DNA of 64,000 bases from DASYPQ01 sp041488095 (GTDB lineage Bacteria; Planctomycetota; UBA1135; GCA-002686595), in assembly GCA_041488095.1 (NCBI GenBank), contig JBGPOP010000006.1, forward strand, positions 1-64,000, given 5' to 3'. Below are positions 1 through 10,689 of the stretch, in pieces. Each line of letters starts with the position of its first letter. Positions within the stretch are counted from its first letter, which is position 1. The translations under genes were made by a program, and so were the position numbers. The notes under the pieces were generated by a model, which did no database searches, was not told the origin of the DNA, and was given only the letters and a program-made list of their open reading frames with translations.

Positions 1-627
1 ATCGCCGCGGCGGATCTCGGCGGGCACGATTCGATCGCGTTTCTCGTCGACCTCCGCGACGAGCGTGTGCGACTTGTCGCGGTCGCCCTTCATCGGCCGG
101 TGCGGGCGCAGCTTCGCTTCCTTGTGCGATCCCGACACGAAGCGCATGCACCCGTTCGCGAGCGTCGCGTCGTCGATCGCGAGCCAGAACGAGGCCGTGC
201 GCGTGTCGGGCGTCACCGGCCAGTAGCCGAGGTCCTGGTGCCAGTGGAAGACCGCGTCCGCCTTGTTCGGCCGCTTGGCGACGAGCTGGTCGTAGTCGAG
301 GACCATGTCGGTCCCGCACAGTTGCTCGGCGATCGACGCGGCGCGGCGCTCGTAGACGTTGCCCTGCCAAGTCGGAAAGTAGCGCCGCGGGAGCATCACG
401 TTGACGATCGAGTACTCCTCGACCGGCTTGCCGTAGCCGGCCGACATGTCGCAGAAGTCGCGGCCGGGGACGGGGATCTCGCGGCGGACGAAGCGGTCGT
501 AGACCCTTTCGATCTCCCGCAGCTCCTCCTCGGAGAGCACGCCGAGAAGATGGATCCAGCCGTCCGATCCAAAGCGCTCGATCTCCTCCTTCGTCAGCCG
601 GTAGGCTGTTCCGTCGCGTCGCCCCAT
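1..627 (-). CDS. Phytanoyl-CoA dioxygenase (PhyH) family protein, 3' end cut by window edge
   Basis: The 209 visible codons begin at ATG 627 and run off the left edge. The sequence reads as an Fe(II)/2-oxoglutarate-dependent oxygenase of the PhyH family. The metal-binding HxD pair is in FHWHQD (H130 and D132), preceded by the TDMVLDYDQL strand and followed by the NGCMRFVSGSHK strand typical of the jelly-roll core. The distal His and the Arg that would complete iron and 2-oxoglutarate binding lie beyond the edge. Family members hydroxylate small lipids or secondary metabolites; the substrate here cannot be told. A TAGGAT box lies about 50 bases upstream (679-684). Family assignment is firm, role unknown. 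Confidence 0.85.
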   Translation of the reverse strand, partial: MGRRDGTAYRLTKEEIERFGSDGWIHLLGVLSEEELREIERVYDRFVRREIPVPGRDFCDMSAGYGKPVEEYSIVNVMLPRRYFPTWQGNVYERRAASIAEQLCGTDMVLDYDQLVAKRPNKADAVFHWHQDLGYWPVTPDTRTASFWLAIDDATLANGCMRFVSGSHKEAKLRPHRPMKGDRDKSHTLVAEVDEKRDRIVPAEIRRGD

Positions 628-773
628 CTCGGAGGATCCTGTGATCGAGCCGCGCCAGCTGACCGGCGCCGGTCTCGCATCCTACCCCGCAGGCGGCTCG
701 GAGTCCGCGTCGAGGTGAAACTCGAAAGCTTCGGGAGGAGAGGTCTGCGTTATCCTGATGTCCCAATCAGCCC

Positions 774-1280
774 ATGAGTCGAACCCGAACAGGCTGGCTT
801 GCGATGGCCTGCGCCACGCTCATGACGGCTTGCCGAGGCGGTGCCGCGCCGAGCGACGAAGAGCTTCTTGCGGCGCACCCCGACGGCGTCCTGTTCGACT
901 CGATCGAGACCAGGGAATCGCAAGTGGGCGACCCGGCGCCCGGATTCCTGCGCGGCGACGGAAAAATCGAAGGGCACGGCGTGGAGGTGCCGCTTCCCGA
1001 CACGCGGCCCGATGGATCGCACCTGGCGCACAAGTGGGGCGTGTGGATGAACTATTACCTGGAGAACTCCGCGCGGGTCGCCAAGGAATCCGCCGGCGAG
1101 TTCCGCGATGGCCACCGTGAAGGTCATTGGACCTTCTGGCATCGCGATGGCCAGAAGCGCGCCGAGGGAACGTTCACTCACAGCCGCATGACCGGCCACT
1201 GGGACTGCTGGCGGGAAGACGGATCGGTGGACACCGCGCTCAGCGGCGACTACCAGGACGACCAGCGGGTCGGGAACTAG
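774..1280 (+). CDS. Putative lipoprotein with MORN-like repeats
   Basis: A 168-residue protein. Its N-terminus (MSRTRTGWLAMACATLMTAC) looks like a lipoprotein signal with Cys20 as the lipidation site. The C-terminal half carries two or three MORN-like units (GEFRDGHREGHWTFWHRDG, then MTGHWDCWREDG), the Gly/Trp-rich pattern seen in many bacterial toxin-antitoxin-like MORN variants and cell-surface proteins. No catalytic residues are evident. A TATCCT box sits 17 bases before the start (751-756). It is transcribed away from the PhyH-family gene and towards the oxidoreductase at 1313. Predicted membrane-anchored protein of unknown function. Confidence 0.7.
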   Translation: MSRTRTGWLAMACATLMTACRGGAAPSDEELLAAHPDGVLFDSIETRESQVGDPAPGFLRGDGKIEGHGVEVPLPDTRPDGSHLAHKWGVWMNYYLENSARVAKESAGEFRDGHREGHWTFWHRDGQKRAEGTFTHSRMTGHWDCWREDGSVDTALSGDYQDDQRVGN

Positions 1281-1312
1281 CACTCGGCGCATAGCGCGCA
1301 GGGCTTGCCACG

Positions 1313-2458
1313 TTGCTGGAAAACCTCCCGGGCACGCTGCCGATCGAGCGCAAGCCGCGCGACCCGCGCTCGAAGGGCGTCGGCGTGATCGGACTCCACG
1401 AAGGTCGCACCCTGCTCGTCGCGCTCGCGACGCGCACGTCCCGCGCGCATCCGGTCGCCGGCTGCGACCTCGACGCGGAGAAGATCGCGACCTGCCGGAG
1501 CCAGATCCCCGATCTCATCTACACCGCCGACTACGCGACGATGCTCGCGCGCCCTGACGTCGACATCGTCGCGATCTACACCCCCGACGCGCTGCACGGG
1601 AAGCACGTCGTCGCCGCCTTCGAAGCCGGCAAGGACGTGATCTGCACGAAACCTCTCGTCAACTCCGTCGCCGACGCGCGCGCGGTGCTCGCGGCGGCGC
1701 GGCGCACCGAGAGGAAGCTCCTCGTCGGACAGAGCACGCGCTTCTTCGAGCCCTTCCTGCGCCAGCGCGCGGCCTTCGAGAAGGGCGAGATCGGCGCGCT
1801 CGAGCTCGCCGACGCGCACTACATCCACCGCATGGACTGGTTCTACGCGAAATCGCCCTGGGCCGCGACCGACACCGACTGGGTCTTCCTCGGGCTCTCG
1901 CACCCGCTCGACCTCCTGCGCTGGTACCTCGGGCCGATCCGCGAAGTCCAGGCCCTCGGCACGACGTCGGCGCTCGGGCGCGAGCACGGCCTCGCCGGCC
2001 GCGACGTCTACATCGTCAACGCCCTCGCCGCCGACGGACGGCTCGGACGCGCGCTGGGCCACTACGGCGTCCACGAGCTGCCGCGCGCGCGCAACTCGAT
2101 CGAGCTCGTGCTCTACGGCTCGGGCGGGACGAGCCTCGCGCAGTACCACGACATGCGCTACGTCCATACCAGCGCGAGCGGCAGCGAGATCGTCGAGGAC
2201 CATCTCTACGCGGGCCGACACACCTACTTCAACAGCGAGGTTCACGGCATGCACTACGGCGAGTTCGCCAACTACGCCGATCACTTCGCCGGCGCGCTGA
2301 TCGATCGCACGCCGCACGCGCCCGGCCTCGAGGAAGGGCTCGAGACGTTCTGCGTCATGGAGGCCGTGCGCCGCTCGGCGGAGTTGCGCGCGCCGGTCGC
2401 GGTCGCGCCCTTGCTCGGGGAGATCGGTCTCGAGGCCACGCGGGTCCTTCCGGCCTAG
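1313..2458 (+). CDS. Gfo/Idh/MocA family oxidoreductase
   Basis: A 381-residue NAD(P)-dependent oxidoreductase, probably acting on a sugar or polyol. The Rossmann nucleotide-binding turn is KGVGVIG (residues 21-27). The family EKP motif appears as ICTKPLV with the catalytic Lys at 113. The C-terminal half has the DTDW and GLSHPLDLLRW signatures of the GFO_IDH_MocA C-terminal domain. The chosen start is TTG at 1313, because no ATG or GTG lies between the upstream stop and the Rossmann motif; a slightly shorter start is possible. No signal peptide. It starts 32 bases after the lipoprotein gene. Substrate unknown. Confidence 0.85.
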   Translation: MLENLPGTLPIERKPRDPRSKGVGVIGLHEGRTLLVALATRTSRAHPVAGCDLDAEKIATCRSQIPDLIYTADYATMLARPDVDIVAIYTPDALHGKHVVAAFEAGKDVICTKPLVNSVADARAVLAAARRTERKLLVGQSTRFFEPFLRQRAAFEKGEIGALELADAHYIHRMDWFYAKSPWAATDTDWVFLGLSHPLDLLRWYLGPIREVQALGTTSALGREHGLAGRDVYIVNALAADGRLGRALGHYGVHELPRARNSIELVLYGSGGTSLAQYHDMRYVHTSASGSEIVEDHLYAGRHTYFNSEVHGMHYGEFANYADHFAGALIDRTPHAPGLEEGLETFCVMEAVRRSAELRAPVAVAPLLGEIGLEATRVLPA

Positions 2459-2477
2459 CGAATCGACCGCGCAGTAG

Positions 2478-2618
2478 ACTCCGACGCCCATCTGGAACCC
2501 GTCGATCACGGGGACCAAGTCGGAGGACACGATCCTCTCCGACGGAACGGTCCTCACGGCGGCGGACGAGTGGCCCCGGAGCGGGTCGCGGCCCGACATC
2601 CTCGTGCGCGCTCACTAG
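2478..2618 (+). pseudogene. Possible C-terminal gene remnant
   Basis: The 185 bases between the oxidoreductase and the convergent TPR gene contain an open frame with no start codon. It has protein-like composition, reading TPIWNPSITGTKSEDTIL and ending SRPDILVRAH before TAG. The upstream stop at 2475 closes the frame. It looks like the degraded 3' end of a lost gene; I do not recognise the family. It may be chance in such GC-rich DNA. Confidence 0.2.
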
Positions 2619-2643
2619 CGGGACCCCGGCCATTCCAGTCCGG

Positions 2644-4509
2644 CTAGCGGATCCGCACAGGCTTCCCCGCGCGGAAGAGATCGAGGTGCTCGCGGAAGCG
2701 CGCGGCGTCCTTCTCCTCGCCGGCGCCCTGCGCGAGCTCGACCGCCTTCTCGCAGGCCCGGACGGCGTCCTCGAAGCGCCCGGCCTCGGCGTAGGCCGCG
2801 GCCAGGATGTCATGGACGACCGCATTCTTCTCCCCGGCAACGCCGCGCGCCCTCTCAGCGAGTCCTACCGCTTCTGCTGCGTCGCGGCGTGCGGGGTCGG
2901 CGTGCGTCGCGCGGATCCAGGCGATCCGGCCCATCGCGTCGACGTCGCGCGGGTCGGCCTCGAGGGCTGCACGGTACTGCGCGATCGCCTCGTCGGTACG
3001 GCCCATCCGCGCCAGCTCGAAGCCCAGATCGCGGAGGATCTCGGTCGACCTCGGCTCCACGCGCCGGGCCTCCCGCAGCTCCTCGACCGACTCCTCCATG
3101 CGACCCGCCCTCGCGAGCAGCAAGACCAGGTTCTTGTGCGCGTCCGGGTAGTAGGGAGAGAGGCGCAACCCCTCTCGCGCGTGCCGGACCGCTCCGTCGA
3201 GATCGCCCTCCATCTGGCGGACATTCGCAAGGCAGAAGTGCGCGACCGAGCTCTCGGGCTCGATCGCGGTGGCCCGCTCGAACAGCGTGCGCGAGCTCCG
3301 CCAGGACGATGCGAGGTGGCGGGTGCAGAGTCCCAGCGCCGCGAGCACGGGTAGCGCGACGGCGGCCGTGGTCCACGCGCGCGCACGCAAGGCCTCGCTG
3401 GCCGCAAAGACCACCGCCAGGAAGATCCCGATGAGAGGGATGTAGGTGTAGCGATCGGCCATCGCCTGCTCGCCGACCTGGACGAACCCGATCATCGGGA
3501 GGAGCGTGCCGAGGTACCAGAGCCATCCCGTGATCAGCCAGGGGCGGTGCTCCCTCTCGCGCATCGCGATCCAGCTCACGAAGCCGAGCAGGAGGAGCGA
3601 TCCTGTCGCGAGCACCGGCTGCACGGCGTTCGCGTGGGGATAGAAGACGACCAGGTCCGCCGGCCAGACGGCGTGCACGAGATACCGGCAGTAGGACACG
3701 AGCGCGTTGCTCGCGCGCGCCGCCAGTGGCAGGGCGCCGAGGGACGAGACCGCACCGGCGGTCTCCTGGACCGCGTAGGTCGCCAGCGCGACTCCAGCGG
3801 CCAGGACGAAGAGCGGGATCTTCTCGCGCACGAGCGCTCCGAACCGGGTCCGACCGCCGGCCTTCGTCGCCTTGCCGAAGCGCGGCGTTCGCATCCTGCC
3901 GAGGGGCCACCCGTCGAGGAGCAGGAGCAGGAAGGGCAGCGTGACGAGCGTCGGCTTCGACAGGGAGCCGAGCGCGGCCGGGACGAGGACGAGCGCGTAC
4001 CTGGCCGTCCCGGGCCGCTCGACGTAGCGCGCGTAGGCGAGGAGCGTGAGCGCGAAGAAGAGGCCCGAAAGCACGTCCTTCCGCTCGGCGATCCAGGCCA
4101 CGGACTCGACGTGGAGCGGGTGGAGCGCGAACAGGGCCGCGACGGCAACGCTCTCCCAGAAGGCTCGCGTCAGGCGGTCGAGCGCGAAGAGGAGGAGCAC
4201 CGCGCTCGCCGCGTGGAGGAGCACGTTCATCGCGTGGTGTCCCGCGGGCGCGAGGCCGAACATCTCCACGTCGAGCATGTGGGAGATCCATGTGATCGGG
4301 TGCCAGTTCATCGCGTGACCGGTCCGGAAGGCCCACTCGACGTTCGCGAGCGTGAGGCCGGTCGTGACGTGCTCGTTGTTGAGCACGTAGATCGGGTCGT
4401 CGAGGGTGATGAAGTCGGCCCGGAGCAGGGGCGCGTAGGCCGCCGCGGTGGCGAGAACGAGGACGACGGCGGCGACGGCGCGCAGGCTCGGACGGGGGGA
4501 GCCGGACAT
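2644..4509 (-). CDS. GT-C-like polytopic membrane protein with C-terminal TPR repeats (copy A)
   Basis: A 621-residue protein of the bacterial TMTC-like class. The first membrane segment (about residues 10-29) is followed by a loop with the acidic pair D37-D38 (FITLDDPIY), as expected of GT-C lipid-sugar-dependent glycosyltransferases. About ten further membrane segments follow to roughly residue 395, including the conserved block HPLHVESVAWIAERKDVLS. The rest is five or six TPR units. Inferred role: transfer of a lipid-linked sugar to a protein or another acceptor, with TPRs binding partners. It is the last of three same-strand paralogues, 16 bases after copy B. A TACCTT box lies 8 bases before ATG 4509 with no Shine-Dalgarno site. 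Confidence 0.75.
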   Translation of the reverse strand: MSGSPRPSLRAVAAVVLVLATAAAYAPLLRADFITLDDPIYVLNNEHVTTGLTLANVEWAFRTGHAMNWHPITWISHMLDVEMFGLAPAGHHAMNVLLHAASAVLLLFALDRLTRAFWESVAVAALFALHPLHVESVAWIAERKDVLSGLFFALTLLAYARYVERPGTARYALVLVPAALGSLSKPTLVTLPFLLLLLDGWPLGRMRTPRFGKATKAGGRTRFGALVREKIPLFVLAAGVALATYAVQETAGAVSSLGALPLAARASNALVSYCRYLVHAVWPADLVVFYPHANAVQPVLATGSLLLLGFVSWIAMREREHRPWLITGWLWYLGTLLPMIGFVQVGEQAMADRYTYIPLIGIFLAVVFAASEALRARAWTTAAVALPVLAALGLCTRHLASSWRSSRTLFERATAIEPESSVAHFCLANVRQMEGDLDGAVRHAREGLRLSPYYPDAHKNLVLLLARAGRMEESVEELREARRVEPRSTEILRDLGFELARMGRTDEAIAQYRAALEADPRDVDAMGRIAWIRATHADPARRDAAEAVGLAERARGVAGEKNAVVHDILAAAYAEAGRFEDAVRACEKAVELAQGAGEEKDAARFREHLDLFRAGKPVRIR

Positions 4510-4525
4510 GGATCGAGAAGGTACT

Positions 4526-6247
4526 TCAGCGAGGCGCGGTTGACCCGCGTATCGCGCGCGCGGCTCCGAGGCTCTGCAGCGCTGCCGCGAAGCCAGGCTT
4601 CAGCTCCAGCGCCCGCTCGAGATGCGCGATCGCCTCATCGATCCTGCCGACCTTGGTCAATGCGACGCCGAGATTGACGTGCGCCTCGACGAGATCCGGG
4701 TTGGCGCGCAGGGCCGCTTCGTAATGCCCGATCGCCTGGTCCGTCGAGCCCTGCTCGGCGAGCAGGCGTCCAAGGTTGTGGTGTGCCTCCGGGAGATCCG
4801 GCGACCACAGCAATGCCGTGCGGTACTCCGCGGTCGCGTCCGCCGGCCGGCCTTGCAGCTCGAAAGCCATCCCCAGGTTGCTGTGCGCCTGCGCGTAGCT
4901 CGGGCGCAACCGCAGCGCCTCGCGGTACTCCGCCATGGCCTCCTCGAATCGATTCCCGCGCAGATGGACGTTGCCGAGGATCCCGTGCGCGAGATAGTTC
5001 TCGGGCATCACCTCGACGACGTGGCGGAAGAGGCTCTGGTCGTCCTTCCAGAGCCCGACCTGTCGCCAGGTCAGCCCCGTCCAGCCCGCCACGGCGAGCG
5101 CGAAGAGCCCAGCGATCGCGGGCCTCGCCACTCTCGACCGCTGCACGATCTCCGCCGCTCCGAACCCGACCGCCGCCGAGAGGCCGATCATCGGCACGTA
5201 CATGTAGCGGTCGGCCATCGCCTGCGATCCGACCTGCACGAGGCCGATCACGGGGACGAGCGTGCCGAGGAACCACAGCCATCCCACCGCGAACCACGGC
5301 CGCTCGCGCGCCGTGCGCAGTGCGAGCACGGTCGCTGCCAGGAGCAGCAGCGCCGCCCCCGCGACCTGCAGAGCAGGGAACGCCTCCACCCGGTGAGGGT
5401 AGAACACCGCGAGCCGCGCGGGCACGACCGTCTTCCCGAGGTACGCGACGTACGCCATCAGCGCATTCTGCGCGCGCAGGGCGAACGGGATCTGGTCGCC
5501 CAGCGACATCGCGCCGGCGCCGCGCTGGACGAGGAACGTGACCGCGCACGACGCCGCGGCGAGCGCGAAGAGCGCGCTCTTCTCGCGCACGAGCCGCGCG
5601 AGTCTCACCCGGTCACGCCAGGGCGATTCCAGCCGGGAGAGCGGCCACACGTCGAGGAGCAGAAGGACGAAGGGCAGGGTCACGAGCATCGGCTTGGCGA
5701 GCAGGCCCAAGGTGTAGAGCGCGACGACCCACGCCCAGCGGCCTGCTCCGGGCCGTTCGACCCAGCGCACGTAAACGAGCGTCGTCAGGATCCACAGGAG
5801 CGCGCTCAGGACGTCCTTGCGCTCCGCGACCCAGGCCACGGACTCGACGTGCACAGGGTGGAGCGCGAAGGCAGCCGCGACGAACGCGCTCGGACCGACC
5901 GCTGCGGTCATGCGCCGGAACAGGTGGAAGAGGAGGAGCACGCTCGCGACGTGCAGGGCGAGGTTCGTCAGGTGGGGTCCGGCCGGGTTCATCCCGAAGA
6001 GCTGGCAGTCGAGCATGTGCGAGAGCCACGTCAGCGGGTGCCAGTTGGCCGAATGCCCGGTGGTGAACGCCCAGGCAGCCCCCTTCCACGAGAGCCCGGC
6101 CTGGACGCGGAGGTTCTCGGTGACGTAGTCGTTGTCGTCCAGGTTGATGAAGCCGTTCCCTGCGACCCGCGCGTAGGCGGCGATCGTCAGCGCAGCGAGG
6201 AGGCCTCCGATCGCAAGCTCCCTCCTCCGGTTCGTCGAGCCCGTCAT
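4526..6247 (-). CDS. GT-C-like polytopic membrane protein with TPR repeats (copy B)
   Basis: A 573-residue paralogue of its neighbours on both sides. Starting at ATG 6247 places the catalytic-type acidic pair at D37-D38 (FINLDDNDY), exactly as in copies A and C, so I reject longer in-frame starts. The membrane core contains HPVHVESVAWVAERKDVLS and KPMLVTLPFVLLLLDVWPL; about six TPR units follow from residue 400. It lacks the short KDA-RF tail that ends copies A and C, stopping soon after its last TPR. It begins 4 bases after the stop of copy C, consistent with one leftward operon C-B-A. Confidence 0.75.
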   Translation of the reverse strand: MTGSTNRRRELAIGGLLAALTIAAYARVAGNGFINLDDNDYVTENLRVQAGLSWKGAAWAFTTGHSANWHPLTWLSHMLDCQLFGMNPAGPHLTNLALHVASVLLLFHLFRRMTAAVGPSAFVAAAFALHPVHVESVAWVAERKDVLSALLWILTTLVYVRWVERPGAGRWAWVVALYTLGLLAKPMLVTLPFVLLLLDVWPLSRLESPWRDRVRLARLVREKSALFALAAASCAVTFLVQRGAGAMSLGDQIPFALRAQNALMAYVAYLGKTVVPARLAVFYPHRVEAFPALQVAGAALLLLAATVLALRTARERPWFAVGWLWFLGTLVPVIGLVQVGSQAMADRYMYVPMIGLSAAVGFGAAEIVQRSRVARPAIAGLFALAVAGWTGLTWRQVGLWKDDQSLFRHVVEVMPENYLAHGILGNVHLRGNRFEEAMAEYREALRLRPSYAQAHSNLGMAFELQGRPADATAEYRTALLWSPDLPEAHHNLGRLLAEQGSTDQAIGHYEAALRANPDLVEAHVNLGVALTKVGRIDEAIAHLERALELKPGFAAALQSLGAARAIRGSTAPR

Positions 6248-6251
6248 GCCG

Positions 6252-8477
6252 CTACTGAACCCGGAACGGATGGTGCTCGCGGAAAAAAGCGAGCTGTTGC
6301 TCGAAACGCTGAGCGTCCTTCTCCTGGCCCTTGCCGCGGGCGATCGCGATCGCCTTCTCGCAGGTCGCCACGGCCTCGTCGAAGCGCCCGGCCTCGGCGT
6401 AGGCCGCCGCAAGGGTGTCGAGGAGCACCGCGTTCTCTTCCGGGCTCCTGTCGCGGGCCCGCTCCGCGAGGGTCACCGCCTCGTCTGCATCGCGGTGCGC
6501 CGGATCGTCGTGCGTCGCGCGGATCCAGGCGATGTTGTTCATCGCGTCGAGGTCGTTCGGGTCGGCCTCGAGCAGCTTCCGGTACTGCGCGATCCCCTCC
6601 TCGACCTGGCCCCGGAGGGTCAGCGTCACCGCGACCCAGCGGCGTGTCTCGGCGTCGTCCTGGCGCTTCGCGAGCGCCTTCTCGAAGTGCGCGAGCGCCT
6701 CAGCCAGCTTCCCTTGCGATCCCAGCGCCATCCCGAGCTTGCTGTTCGCGTGGAAGTGGTCGGGCTCGATGCGCAGGGCCTCCTCGTACTCGGCGATCCC
6801 CTCCTCGATGCGGCCCTGGTTCACGAGCGCGAAGCCCAGGTTCGAGTGCGCTTCCGCGGAGCGGGGATGTGCCCGCAGATCGATCCGGAAGTGCTTCTCG
6901 GCCTCCTCGAACCGGCCCTTGGCCCCGAGCGCCGTGCCCAGATTGTTGTGTGCGTCGAAGAGGTCGGGGGCGATCTGCAGCGCCTCCTCCAGCTCGACGA
7001 TCCCCTCGTCGATGCGGCCCATGTTCACGAACGCCAAGCCCAGATTGAAGTGCGCGCGCGGCGAGCGCGGAAATGCCCGCAGCTCCGCACGGAAGTGCTG
7101 CACGGCCTCCTCGTACTTGCCCCTGGCTCCCAGCACGACCCCCAGATTGTTGTGCGCATCGGGGAGGTCGGGAGTGATCCTCAGAGCCTCGGTGAGGTGG
7201 GCCATCGCGCCGTCGAGGTCGTTCTCGATCATGAGCCCGTTGCCGAGGCACTGCTGTGCGACCGAGTTCTCGCCCGTGACTTCCACCGCGTGTGCGAAGA
7301 GCGTGCGCGTGCTCCTCCAGTAGCCGACCTGGTGCCGCGTGACGAGCGCCAGCGCGAGGAGGATCGGCGCCACGCTCCATGGAGGACGTAGCTGGATCCC
7401 GCGCAGGCTCCAGGCGAGCATCACGAAGAAGCCGACCAGCGGAATGTAGGTGTAGCGGTCCGCCCTCGCCTGCCCCCCCACCTGGATGATCCCGATCACG
7501 GGGACGAGCATGACGAGGTACCACAGCCATCCCACCCAGAGGAATGGCCGGCGCCTCCGCTCCCGCACGGCGACCCAGGAGACCAGGGAGAGGACCGCGA
7601 GCGCGGCGAGCGCCGGCAAGGGCTCGATGGCCTTGGGGTGAGGGTAGTATGCGGCGAGGTCGACGGGCCAGAACGTCCTGATCAGGTAGAGCAGGCAGGA
7701 GACGAGCGCGTTGCTTGCTCTCACGGGGAGCCGTAGCGCCTCGCCCGGCGCGACCGCGCCCGTCGCCTTCTGGACGAGGTACGCCGTCAGGCTCGCGGAC
7801 GCGGCCAGGACGAAGAGCGGGATCTTCTCGCGCACGAGCTTTCCGGTCGAGCCGCGCGTCGTCCGCCCGAGGGGCCAATGGTCGAGCAGCAGCAGGACGA
7901 ACGGCAGGGTCACGAGCATCGGCTTGCTCATGAGACCGAGCGTGAAGAGGCCCACGACCCCGAGGTACCTGCCGCGGCTGGGGTTCTCCGCGTAGCGCGC
8001 GTAGGCGAGAAGCACGAGCATGAAGAAGAACGCCGAGAGCACATCCTTCCGCTCGGAAACCCACGCCACGGATTCCACGTGGAGCGGATGCAGCGCGAAA
8101 AGCGCCGCGACGAGCGCGCTCGGCCAGAAGGCGCGCGTGAGACGGTCGAGGCCGAAGAGCAGCAGCACCGTGCTCGCCACGTGCAGGGCCAGGTTGGTCG
8201 CGTGGTGGCCCCACGGCCGCAGGCCGAAGAGCTGCACGTCGAGCATGTGCGTGATCCACGTCAGCGGATGCCAGTTTCCTCCCTCGCAGGCGCGGAAGGC
8301 CCACAGGACTCCGTCGAGCGTCAGCCCGGCGAGCACGTGCTCGTTCTTGACCACATAGGTGGGATCGTCGATGGTGAGGAAGTCGGCGCGGAGGATCCCC
8401 GCGTAAGTGGCTGCCGTCGCGAGCGCGAGGCAGACCGCGACGGCGATTCGCGCGGTGCGTCCGGGACCCTCGTGCAT
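6252..8477 (-). CDS. GT-C-like polytopic membrane protein with long TPR array (copy C)
   Basis: The longest of the three paralogues (741 residues) and the first transcribed. ATG 8477 gives the same D37-D38 register (FLTIDDPTY) as copies A and B, and a TACCAT box lies 10 bases upstream; a GTG at 8498 is the alternative. The membrane core carries HPLHVESVAWVSERKDVLS. From about residue 390 there are roughly nine TPR units, several nearly identical to each other (AHNNLGxxLGAKGxFEEA), suggesting recent internal duplication. Predicted inner-membrane glycosyltransferase-like protein with a protein-binding tail; substrate unknown. It is divergent from the DUF255 gene at 8519. Confidence 0.75.
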   Translation of the reverse strand: MHEGPGRTARIAVAVCLALATAATYAGILRADFLTIDDPTYVVKNEHVLAGLTLDGVLWAFRACEGGNWHPLTWITHMLDVQLFGLRPWGHHATNLALHVASTVLLLFGLDRLTRAFWPSALVAALFALHPLHVESVAWVSERKDVLSAFFFMLVLLAYARYAENPSRGRYLGVVGLFTLGLMSKPMLVTLPFVLLLLDHWPLGRTTRGSTGKLVREKIPLFVLAASASLTAYLVQKATGAVAPGEALRLPVRASNALVSCLLYLIRTFWPVDLAAYYPHPKAIEPLPALAALAVLSLVSWVAVRERRRRPFLWVGWLWYLVMLVPVIGIIQVGGQARADRYTYIPLVGFFVMLAWSLRGIQLRPPWSVAPILLALALVTRHQVGYWRSTRTLFAHAVEVTGENSVAQQCLGNGLMIENDLDGAMAHLTEALRITPDLPDAHNNLGVVLGARGKYEEAVQHFRAELRAFPRSPRAHFNLGLAFVNMGRIDEGIVELEEALQIAPDLFDAHNNLGTALGAKGRFEEAEKHFRIDLRAHPRSAEAHSNLGFALVNQGRIEEGIAEYEEALRIEPDHFHANSKLGMALGSQGKLAEALAHFEKALAKRQDDAETRRWVAVTLTLRGQVEEGIAQYRKLLEADPNDLDAMNNIAWIRATHDDPAHRDADEAVTLAERARDRSPEENAVLLDTLAAAYAEAGRFDEAVATCEKAIAIARGKGQEKDAQRFEQQLAFFREHHPFRVQ

Positions 8478-8487
8478 GGGATTGGAA

Positions 8488-8493
8488 ATGGTA
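8488..8493 (-). promoter_or_regulatory. TACCAT -10-like box for the TPR operon
   Basis: TACCAT reads on the minus strand 10 bases before ATG 8477. It fits the TAnnnT boxes found at similar distances before many genes here. No Shine-Dalgarno sequence lies between box and start. Prediction from position and recurrence only. Confidence 0.35.
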
Positions 8494-8518
8494 CGCACGT
8501 CTGCCAGAATCTCCTCCG

Positions 8519-10683
<2,165 letters not shown>

Positions 10684-10689
10684 CGCGCC

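Noticed and set aside
4622..7048. Long plus-strand frame opposite the TPR genes
   Set aside because: It is antisense to two convincing membrane-TPR genes and is composed of repetitive Arg/Glu/His-rich sequence created by their codon bias.
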